From assembly GCA_035533815.1 (NCBI GenBank), contig DATLTB010000068.1:1-35293 (forward strand): a stretch of 35,293 nucleotides of DNA, given 5' to 3'. Of the stretch, positions 8,318 through 15,677 are shown piece by piece. The position numbers and the translations under genes are program-made. The notes below the pieces were generated by a model that saw nothing but the letters and a program-made list of their open reading frames with translations, did no database searches and was not told the DNA's origin. Every line of letters begins with the position of its first letter. The first letter of the stretch is position 1. The stretch is from JANWKA01 sp035533815 (GTDB lineage: Bacteria > Bacteroidota > Bacteroidia > Chitinophagales > Chitinophagaceae).

Positions 8318-11041
8318 TCACCGCATTGGGGTCGAAAAATGGTACTGTCCGGACCCCGTTTTCAATTCGACATAGCCTTGTTTCATCCCAATCACCTGGA
8401 TATCTTTTGCATCAGCAACCTGTGTTCCGCTTTCCGTGATTGATGCGGCCGATGCGGCAGGTACAAAAATATCAGCGGTAGTGTTGGGGGGAATGGTATC
8501 ATCCATACGTAAAATTCCGCTATCCAGGGTCCATGCAGATCCTGCCCGCCCATAGTATGTTTCCAGGGAAGCCGATACGCGATGGAAAGCATGGTCAGGG
8601 TGGGGCATGATCCGGATATGGTGATATCCTGGGCCGTCCGGATAAGTGTCAAGGCCTGCCAGCTTCCGGTACATCCAGTCTCCAATGGCCCCATAGGCAT
8701 AATGGTTAAATGAGTTCATGGATGGAGTTTCAAAAGTACTGTCGGGTTTAATGCCATCCCAGCGTTCCCAGATTGTGGTGGCTCCCATTTTCACTTCATA
8801 GAGCCAGGATGGATAGGTTTGCTGTAATAGCAGGGAGCAGGCTATACCATTATATCCGAACCTGGTCAGTACATGACAGAGGTAAGGGGTCCCCAGAAAT
8901 CCGGTCGTGAGATGATCATTGTAGCTTTTGATATTGTCCACCAGCCTTCGGGCGGCCTGGTTGCGCATTGAATCAGGAAGCATCCCAAATTCCAGGGCGA
9001 GCACATAGGCAGTCTGGGTTCCGGACACCAGGCGCCCATCGGGTGTCATATACTCCCGGGCAAATGCCGATTTGATCCTTTGCAATAGGGCAGTATAAAA
9101 ATCCACATCCGGCTGTTTCCCCAATACCCTGGCTGCATTGATCAGCAACTGGGTGGAATGCGCATAAAAGCATTGGGCGATAAGATATTTGTCAGTCACC
9201 GCCGACCTGCCATCATTATCGTCTGCAGGCCGGTAGAACAGCCAGTCCCCGAAATCGAATCCGGTATTCCAGAGATCATGGTGGGCCTGGTGGCGGATAT
9301 ATTCCACCCAGGCCTTCATACTGGGGTACTGCTGCCCCAGCATGCGGGTATCCCCATAGGCCAGGTACATGTTCCAGGGAACAATCGTGGCCACGTCCGC
9401 CCATCCCGCACTGCAGGAGGGTGACCCCAGAATATTGGGAATAACAAAAGGGACCGCCCCTGAAGGGGCCTGGTCGGCAGCCACATCCTGCATCCATTTG
9501 GCAAAAAAAGCATTGACATTCCTGTTGAAACTGGCCGTCCGGGAAAATACCTGTGCATCCCCTGTCCAGCCCAGCCGTTCATCCCGTTGCGGACAATCTG
9601 TGGGGATATCCAGGAAATTTCCGCGCTGTGACCAGCGGATATTATGTTGCAGTTGGTTGACCAGGGGATTTGATGTAGTGAATTGACCTGTGGAGGGCAT
9701 GTCCGTGTACAGGGCAACTGCCTTGAAATCCTCCGGAAGGATCTTTCCGGGATACCCGGTCACCCGGACATACCGGAAGCCATGAAAGGTGAAATGGGGT
9801 TCAAATATTTCCTCTCCCTTGCCGTTCAGGATATAGGTATCCAGGGCCTTTGCGGATCGCAGGTTCGCGGTGTAAAAATTTCCAGCCTTATCCAGGACTT
9901 CCGCGTGACCGATGGTGACCGTATCCCCGGCCTTGCCCCTGACTTTCATCACTACCCATCCTACCAGGTTCTGTCCGAAATCCAGTACCTGTTCCCCCTT
10001 TGGGGTCATGAATATCCTCAACGGAGAAAAAGTCTCATGCTTTGTCACCGGTTCACTACGGGTGGCGATCAGGTTATCCATGGGGAAATCCACCTGTTTC
10101 ACCTGGCTCCAGGATGCATCATTGTAGCCGGTATGGGTCCAGCCAGCCGGATCCATCCGGGCGTCAATGGTTTCCCCATTATAAATTGCAGCACTCCGGA
10201 TTTTCCCGGTCGAAGACTTCCAATGACTGTCCGACACGACTTGCTCGGAACTGCCGTCAGTATACATGATATTCAGCTGCAGGAGTAAAGCAGCATGCTT
10301 GCCATAAACATTTTTATGACCGGAGAACCCGATTGTACCGCGGTACCAGCCATTGCCCAGGGTCACTCCGATGGCATTAGATCCCGGATGCAACATAGCG
10401 CCTACATCATATACCTGGTACTGCAGGCGGTGATGGTATGAGGTCCAGCCGGGGGTCAGGTAAGCATCCCCTACCCGCCTGCCATTGATCTTTGCCTCAT
10501 AGAGTCCATGGGCAGTAATGTACAAGGTGGCAGATCGGATCTTCCGGTCCAGGGTAAATTCCCTCCTAAGCAGGGGACAGGGCCGGGGATAGCTTTCCAC
10601 AAATCCGGGTTCAATCCATTTTGCCGTCCAGTCCGATAAATGCAGCAACCCCATCTGCCAAAAATCAGGCTTGCTCCAGGAGGATTGATTACCCTGATTA
10701 TCCCATACCCTGACCTGCCAGTAATAACGGATTCCGGATTCCAGGGGAATTCCCTTATAGCAAACCTGTACCGAAGAATCCGAAAATATTTTTCCACTCG
10801 ACCAGGACAACCCTTTCACTTCGTTTCCCTTATAACGGGTACCTACCCGGATTTCATAGGCTGTCTGCAGTACATCCCGGTTTGCTGTGGATAACTTCCA
10901 GGTCAGCCTGGGCTGCCAGGCATCCAGGCCAACAGGATCTTTCCTGTTTTCGCAAAGCAGCCCATTCACGCGGAGCTGGGCCGGGGAATTCAGGCTAAGC
11001 TGAAACAGGAAAAAAATAAAAGCAGCCACTGATTTTCTCAT
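8318..11041 (-). CDS. Exported alpha-L-rhamnosidase, GH78
   Basis: Hydrolyses terminal alpha-L-rhamnosyl residues by an inverting mechanism, releasing free L-rhamnose. The 907 residues begin with a Sec signal peptide (MRKSVAAFIFFLFQLS, cleavage near the Ala-Gln at 21-22), followed by the N-terminal beta-sandwich domains. Next comes the (alpha/alpha)6 catalytic domain, with the GH78 signature DCPQRDERLGWTGDA at 482-496 carrying the general-acid Glu488. GATTIWERWDG at 753-763 carries the general-base Glu759. A C-terminal beta-domain ends the protein. Length and order are normal for GH78. It is the last gene of the exported-enzyme run and its product feeds the adjacent rhamnose operon. The natural glycoside (polysaccharide or flavonoid/saponin) is not evident from sequence. 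Confidence 0.93.
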   Translation of the reverse strand: MRKSVAAFIFFLFQLSLNSPAQLRVNGLLCENRKDPVGLDAWQPRLTWKLSTANRDVLQTAYEIRVGTRYKGNEVKGLSWSSGKIFSDSSVQVCYKGIPLESGIRYYWQVRVWDNQGNQSSWSKPDFWQMGLLHLSDWTAKWIEPGFVESYPRPCPLLRREFTLDRKIRSATLYITAHGLYEAKINGRRVGDAYLTPGWTSYHHRLQYQVYDVGAMLHPGSNAIGVTLGNGWYRGTIGFSGHKNVYGKHAALLLQLNIMYTDGSSEQVVSDSHWKSSTGKIRSAAIYNGETIDARMDPAGWTHTGYNDASWSQVKQVDFPMDNLIATRSEPVTKHETFSPLRIFMTPKGEQVLDFGQNLVGWVVMKVRGKAGDTVTIGHAEVLDKAGNFYTANLRSAKALDTYILNGKGEEIFEPHFTFHGFRYVRVTGYPGKILPEDFKAVALYTDMPSTGQFTTSNPLVNQLQHNIRWSQRGNFLDIPTDCPQRDERLGWTGDAQVFSRTASFNRNVNAFFAKWMQDVAADQAPSGAVPFVIPNILGSPSCSAGWADVATIVPWNMYLAYGDTRMLGQQYPSMKAWVEYIRHQAHHDLWNTGFDFGDWLFYRPADDNDGRSAVTDKYLIAQCFYAHSTQLLINAARVLGKQPDVDFYTALLQRIKSAFAREYMTPDGRLVSGTQTAYVLALEFGMLPDSMRNQAARRLVDNIKSYNDHLTTGFLGTPYLCHVLTRFGYNGIACSLLLQQTYPSWLYEVKMGATTIWERWDGIKPDSTFETPSMNSFNHYAYGAIGDWMYRKLAGLDTYPDGPGYHHIRIMPHPDHAFHRVSASLETYYGRAGSAWTLDSGILRMDDTIPPNTTADIFVPAASAASITESGTQVADAKDIQVIGMKQGYVELKTGSGQYHFSTPMR

Positions 11042-11144
11042 ATGTTGAAATTTAGTTGATACGAAGTATGGCTTGCCGAACAGGGCATACTAGGGGCCCC
11101 AACCAACCCATCCAACGCTAAAGTTTTCTCACCAGGTATCCTGA

Positions 11145-12299
11145 TCAGTTTTCCTCCAGGGCCTGTTTTGACGGAAGGGGTGGAAATGGGGCATGGGGCT
11201 CCTGCTGGTACCAGTAAGCTACGGAAGAAATATCAGATTGCTGGGGAAGATAGGTCCCGTTATGCCGCCATCCCAGGTCCTGTATGGTCACTTTCAGGTC
11301 CTTACTGAACCTTACCGGGTCTGTAATATGCCAGCGGTACATCCCGAACCTTTCCTGTGTACGGTATAGTCCGTCCGGTTTAATGACCTGGCATAATCCG
11401 GAATAGGGAGAAGTAAAGGTTTCATATTGGTGGGTCTGCGGATCTTCAAAATCATAGGATCCGCAAAAATAATCCTCTGTACCGGTACCATTGATCGTAG
11501 GAAATTGCTTATCCCCGTCAATATAGAATTTCACCTCTCCTTCCCCCCACCAGCCATTGTTACGTACCCCCCAGGCAAGGTAGGTGCCCACATACTGCCC
11601 TTCCCCCCTCACTCCATCCAGGATAGTGTATGCTGATTTGTAAGGATTGGGATTGGAACGCCGGAACTGGGCATGGAAATACCCCGCATCTGCAGGTACC
11701 CTGGTCTTTGCATAGGTCACTTCATAGTACAGGGAGATGGCCTGGCTGTTCAGATTCTCCAGGGTGATACGGCCACTATGCCGGAAAGGCATTGGCCAGT
11801 AACAGTTCAGTCCGCTACCCGGATTAACACAAACGGCGAGGGAACGCAGGGGCGCAAAAGTTCCCCAACCCATGCAGAAAAAATCACCTACCGGAACTTC
11901 CACCGAAGGGGTTGATTCCTTATCCCAGTACATCCGAAGGATGGAAAGACGCCAGTTACCGGTGATGGTCATCCAGATATGCTCAATGGATCCGGCTCCG
12001 CTGATATCAGCCAGGGTGACTGTCTGACCTGGTTTGATAATGATATATGGATTTACTTTCCACCCCTGCCCAAGGTCCCTGGCCGCTCCTGCGGCCGTTC
12101 CGTTGCGCAGGGTAGCCATTCCTCCGCTGCCTTTGCCGCCGGTGGGGTTTTCAGGACCGATGGAACGGGTGCGCGCATCCGATAGGAGGTAGAGATTCCC
12201 CAGTTGGGTACCCAGGCCGTTAAATTCTCCTTTTACCTGGGCATTGGTCATCAGGGCGGAACCGGTGATGGCCAGAAAGAGACAAACCAGTTTTTGCAT
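11145..12299 (-). CDS. Exported DUF2961 / GH172-family protein
   Basis: A 384-residue protein with a signal peptide (MQKLVCLFLAITGSALMTNA, cut before Gln21) and a DUF2961 domain spanning the rest. DUF2961 is now glycoside hydrolase family 172, whose members include a difructose-anhydride hydrolase/synthase and exo-acting D-arabinofuranosidases. Candidate catalytic glutamates are in GWWGEGEVKFYIDGD (Glu253 or Glu255) and GTGTEDYFCGS (Glu275); the separation is close to that of the known pair in the family. The substrate cannot be told from sequence; a furanoside in the same glycan as the rhamnose is plausible. Its start lies 3 bp after the GMC oxidoreductase stop, which argues for co-translation with the oxidoreductase set. 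Family call strong, function weak. Confidence 0.85.
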   Translation of the reverse strand: MQKLVCLFLAITGSALMTNAQVKGEFNGLGTQLGNLYLLSDARTRSIGPENPTGGKGSGGMATLRNGTAAGAARDLGQGWKVNPYIIIKPGQTVTLADISGAGSIEHIWMTITGNWRLSILRMYWDKESTPSVEVPVGDFFCMGWGTFAPLRSLAVCVNPGSGLNCYWPMPFRHSGRITLENLNSQAISLYYEVTYAKTRVPADAGYFHAQFRRSNPNPYKSAYTILDGVRGEGQYVGTYLAWGVRNNGWWGEGEVKFYIDGDKQFPTINGTGTEDYFCGSYDFEDPQTHQYETFTSPYSGLCQVIKPDGLYRTQERFGMYRWHITDPVRFSKDLKVTIQDLGWRHNGTYLPQQSDISSVAYWYQQEPHAPFPPLPSKQALEEN

Positions 12300-12302
12300 A
12301 CT

Positions 12303-14003
12303 TCAAATATTGCCCTTCTTCAATTCCTGGACTGCATGATCGGATGCCCTCGCCGTCAGTGCCATGAAAGTCAGGGATGGGTTGCAGCAATTGGTGGAGT
12401 CCATACAGGCTCCGTCGGTCACGAAGACATTTTTGACTGCATGCATCTGGTTCCACCCGTTGAGTATGGATTGCTTGGGGTCCTTGCCCATCCTGGCTGA
12501 GCCTACCTCATGGATGGCCTGACCAGGGGTGGAATCGCCATCAAAGGTCTTCACTTTCTTCATCCCAGCTGCGTCCAGCATTTCTGCAGCATCGTTCATC
12601 ATATCTTTACGCATATTCATTTCATTTTCCCTGAACCTGACATCGAAAACCACGCTGGGCATTCCCCATTTGTCCAGCTTTTTATGGTCCAGATAAACTC
12701 GGTTATCATAATAAGGCAGGCATTCCCCGAAAGCCCCAAGCCCCATGGTCCATATGCCAGGCTCGGAAAGGCTATCCTTGAAGGCTGCCCCCACACCCAT
12801 CTCAGCAATGCCCCGCTGCCATCCGGTCCGGGATGCTCCGCCCTGGTACCCGAAGCCACGCACATAATCCCTTTTTTCCGAGTCATCCACATTGCGGAAC
12901 TTGGGCACATAGATCCCGTTGGCCCTCCTTCCGAAATAATAGCTGTCGTCAAATCCCATGGCTTCGCCCGAAGCCCCGCACCTGAAATGGTGATCCATGA
13001 GGTAATGACCCAGGACACCGCTGTCATTGCCCAGCCCATTGGGGAACCGGCTGCTGACTGAGTTCAGGAGTATAAAGGTCGTTCCCACAGTGGAGGCGTT
13101 CACAAAGATGATCCTGGCATAATATTCCCGGGTTGCCTGGGTGTTGGAATCAATGACCCGGACCCCGGTCGCCTTCTGGCTCCGATCATCAAAGATCACT
13201 TCACTGACTATGGAATCAGGTTGTACGGTAAGCCTTCCTGTAGCCATTGCAGGAGGTAATGTAGTGGACTGAGTGCTGAAATAGGCTCCGAATGGACAAC
13301 CCCTGCTGCAGAGATTACGATACTGGCAAGGACCCCGGTCATGGTGGCGCACGGTCACATTTGCCGTTCGGCCGATGGTCATGATCCTTTTTTTGAAATT
13401 GGATTCGATGCCTTTTTTAACGGCCTGTTCCACACAGTTCATTTCCATCGGAGGCATGAACTTACCATCAGGAAGGGGTGCGTATCCTTCACGCTGACCA
13501 CTGATACCCGCAAAGGTTTCCACATAATCATACCAGGGCTCAATGTCCTTATACCGGATCGGCCAGTCCGAACCATGGCCATCCCGGGCATTAGCCTCGA
13601 AATCCCGGTCACTCCACCGGTAGCTCTGCCTGCCCCACATGATGGATTTACCTCCGACAATATTGGGCCTGAACCAGTCAAAAGGTTTTACTTCCTCGTA
13701 AGGAGCATCGGCATCCCTGAACCAATAGCTCGCGTTGTCTTCACTGTATGGATAGTCGCGGCTGAGAAATTCATGGGATTTGCGCTGGGCTTCGGTGATG
13801 CGTCCCCGGTGCTTGAAATCCCAGGGATCTTCCATAGCCGTCTTGTATCCGCTGATGTGCAGAAGCTGGTGACCTCGCTCAAGCATCAGCACTTTTAATC
13901 CTTTTTCTGTGAGTTCCTTGGCGGCCCAGCCCCCGCTGAGCCCCGATCCGATCACTATAGCATCATAGGTGTTCTGCTGATCGGCTTTTCCGTTATAATT
14001 CAT
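12303..14003 (-). CDS. GMC-family FAD oxidoreductase with predicted Fe-S cluster
   Basis: A flavoprotein that oxidises an alcohol group, most likely on a sugar. It has the FAD-binding VIGSGLSGGWAAKEL loop near the N-terminus. The C-terminal catalytic pair is His498 in AIHEVGSARMG and Asn541 in CNPSLTFMALTARA (numbered from this start, 566 residues). Cys226, Cys232 and Cys236 form C-x5-C-x3-C, the pattern that binds a 3Fe-4S cluster in the Burkholderia FAD-glucose dehydrogenase. There is no signal peptide; export would have to occur bound to the Tat-signal partner encoded just upstream. This GMC plus small-subunit arrangement is known for gluconate/2-keto-gluconate dehydrogenase, sorbitol dehydrogenase and glucoside 3-dehydrogenase. 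The substrate is not known. An ATG at 14024 would add 7 residues; the shorter start fits the family better. Confidence 0.9.
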   Translation of the reverse strand: MNYNGKADQQNTYDAIVIGSGLSGGWAAKELTEKGLKVLMLERGHQLLHISGYKTAMEDPWDFKHRGRITEAQRKSHEFLSRDYPYSEDNASYWFRDADAPYEEVKPFDWFRPNIVGGKSIMWGRQSYRWSDRDFEANARDGHGSDWPIRYKDIEPWYDYVETFAGISGQREGYAPLPDGKFMPPMEMNCVEQAVKKGIESNFKKRIMTIGRTANVTVRHHDRGPCQYRNLCSRGCPFGAYFSTQSTTLPPAMATGRLTVQPDSIVSEVIFDDRSQKATGVRVIDSNTQATREYYARIIFVNASTVGTTFILLNSVSSRFPNGLGNDSGVLGHYLMDHHFRCGASGEAMGFDDSYYFGRRANGIYVPKFRNVDDSEKRDYVRGFGYQGGASRTGWQRGIAEMGVGAAFKDSLSEPGIWTMGLGAFGECLPYYDNRVYLDHKKLDKWGMPSVVFDVRFRENEMNMRKDMMNDAAEMLDAAGMKKVKTFDGDSTPGQAIHEVGSARMGKDPKQSILNGWNQMHAVKNVFVTDGACMDSTNCCNPSLTFMALTARASDHAVQELKKGNI

Positions 14004-14078
14004 GTGAAGTGGTTTTAAATGCAAAAACAGATGGACGACTTATTGTTCCTTAATGAGGCGGTTTGCTGACCAACCAGG

Positions 14079-14687
14079 TTATGTGGCCCAGGCCTTGTCA
14101 CCCGGATGATAGGGCACGCAGCCATCATAGCGCCCGGGGATCTGCACATAGCGGAGCGCTTCGGTTGCGCCGGGTTTTGAGGTAAAGTAACCTAACAGGG
14201 TCAGTTCCTTAAGATGCCGGTAAAAATCCAGGGGATCAGCTGGCGTACTGTTTGGCTGTTTCCCGGAAAAGCGACCATCCTGCCCGGGCTTTTTGGCGAG
14301 CACCCGGCTGTCCAGTTCCTTCACCGCTGCCACCTGTTTGTCGGGGGTAAGATCCAGGAAGCTATTCCCGTAGGAATGGAGGCAAAGATCATTGAATGAT
14401 TTGAGCCCGGCATGAAAATCAGCCTGATCCCTGTCGGGATAACATTCCTGCATCATCATCACAACAAAGGCCGGCACCCCTGCATCCTTTGCTCCGGGAG
14501 TATGGGTGCGGGGTATGATGATCTCGCACATGGCGGAGATCATATTGTTTTCATCGGCGGTAAATGCCGGGCCGGCGCCATACTGCTGCTCCCGTTTGCA
14601 TTCCTCCAGCATGACGGCCATGGTGGAAACGGAAAGGGCTCCTCCCATCAGGATGGCCACCCGTTTAACTGCATCTCTGCGATCCAT
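14079..14687 (-). CDS. Gluconate 2-dehydrogenase subunit 3-like protein, Tat-exported
   Basis: Small partner subunit of membrane- or periplasm-bound GMC dehydrogenases. The 202 residues start with a twin-arginine-like leader (MDRRDAVKRVAILMGGALSV). The subunit 3 domain follows, with FTADENNMISAMCEIIIPRT near residues 42-61 and the later FYRHLKELTLLGYFTS block typical of the family. The domain's known role is to stabilise and carry the catalytic subunit across the membrane, which fits the absence of a leader on the neighbouring GMC protein. It lies directly upstream of that gene in the same direction. No haem motif is present, so a separate cytochrome or quinone must take the electrons. Confidence 0.88.
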   Translation of the reverse strand: MDRRDAVKRVAILMGGALSVSTMAVMLEECKREQQYGAGPAFTADENNMISAMCEIIIPRTHTPGAKDAGVPAFVVMMMQECYPDRDQADFHAGLKSFNDLCLHSYGNSFLDLTPDKQVAAVKELDSRVLAKKPGQDGRFSGKQPNSTPADPLDFYRHLKELTLLGYFTSKPGATEALRYVQIPGRYDGCVPYHPGDKAWAT

Positions 14688-14727
14688 GTATATCTGTTTT
14701 AAATCGTGAACAGGTTAATGCGGTGAG

Positions 14728-15621
14728 TCAGACATCACAGATCCGTACGCACTTATCCAGGGCTTTCAGCATGTGCTTATGATCCTTGGCCGTGGGCACG
14801 AACTCCTGGGCTACATAGTCCTGAAAGCCTGTGTCCAGGATCGCCCGCATAATAGCCGGATAGTATAGTTCCTGGGTATCATCGATCTCATGCCTTCCGG
14901 GTACTCCCCCGGTATGGTAATGGGCAAAGTAGGTATTATTATCCCGGATGGTGCGGATAATATCCCCTTCCATGATCTGCATATGGTATATATCGTACAA
15001 CAGTTTGAAATTCTCCGAACTGATCCGCTTGCAAAGCTCCACTCCCCAGGCGGTATGGTCACACATATAATCATGGTGATCGATCTTGCTGTTCAGGAGT
15101 TCCATCACCATGGTGATCCCATGCTTTTCGGCTACAGGAAGAATTTTCTTCAGCCCTTCCACACAATTATTCAGTCCGGTCTCATCATCCATTCCGCCCC
15201 GGTTTCCTGAAAAGCAAATAACATTTTTATATCCGTATGCAGGCATTGCGGGAATATTGGCGGAATAGTTCTTCACCATCTGATCATGGTACTGCGGGTC
15301 ATTCCATCCCCGGGGAATGCCCAGGTCTCCCCCATAGCACATGGCACAATAAATCCCATGTTTTTTTGCGGTATCCCACTGGTTCGGCAACAACAGGTCA
15401 ATCGCTTTAACCCCCATCCTGCTGAGGTCAAGGCAAAACTCATCCAGCGGAATGGACTGGTAAACCCAGTAACAGGCTGAAGCATGGATATGGTCCCTAA
15501 GGACCCTATTTACAAGTGGTGGATTGGATGGTGCCGCCAGGGCATCCGGACTGACTGCCAGGACTGCCGCTCCAAGGGCAATCTGCTTTATAGCCATTCT
15601 CCGCGTCGGATAGTTTGACAT
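14728..15621 (-). CDS. Tat-exported sugar isomerase/epimerase-fold TIM-barrel protein
   Basis: A 297-residue protein of the xylose-isomerase-like TIM-barrel superfamily, close in spacing to hydroxypyruvate isomerase. A twin-arginine-like leader (TRRMAIKQIALGAAVLAV) precedes the barrel, so it should act in the periplasm, unlike classical hydroxypyruvate isomerase. Predicted metal ligands are Glu174 (MELLNS), Asp210 (LLYDIYH), His236 (HYHTGG) and Glu273 (AQEFVP); the third position is His where hydroxypyruvate isomerase has Gln. It precedes the dehydrogenase small-subunit gene by 40 bp and the GMC gene after that. Relatives of this fold act on 3-keto-sugars, including cleavage of 3-dehydro-C-glycosides, so acting on the product of the GMC enzyme is an attractive inference. 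Automatic labels of 'hydroxypyruvate isomerase' should be treated with caution. Confidence 0.8.
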   Translation of the reverse strand: MSNYPTRRMAIKQIALGAAVLAVSPDALAAPSNPPLVNRVLRDHIHASACYWVYQSIPLDEFCLDLSRMGVKAIDLLLPNQWDTAKKHGIYCAMCYGGDLGIPRGWNDPQYHDQMVKNYSANIPAMPAYGYKNVICFSGNRGGMDDETGLNNCVEGLKKILPVAEKHGITMVMELLNSKIDHHDYMCDHTAWGVELCKRISSENFKLLYDIYHMQIMEGDIIRTIRDNNTYFAHYHTGGVPGRHEIDDTQELYYPAIMRAILDTGFQDYVAQEFVPTAKDHKHMLKALDKCVRICDV

Positions 15622-15677
15622 GCAGCTTTAAAATTTCGGCCGATGAAGTTAACCATCAATTCTGACAATGTAAAGGA

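Noticed and set aside
7911..8375. 154-codon plus-strand open frame
   Set aside because: The translation is compositionally odd and its end is antisense to the rhamnosidase gene; another frame in the same stretch looks more protein-like.
14728..15621. Plain cytoplasmic hydroxypyruvate isomerase
   Set aside because: The Tat-like leader, the His in place of the usual Gln ligand and the neighbouring exported dehydrogenase argue against a glyoxylate-pathway role.
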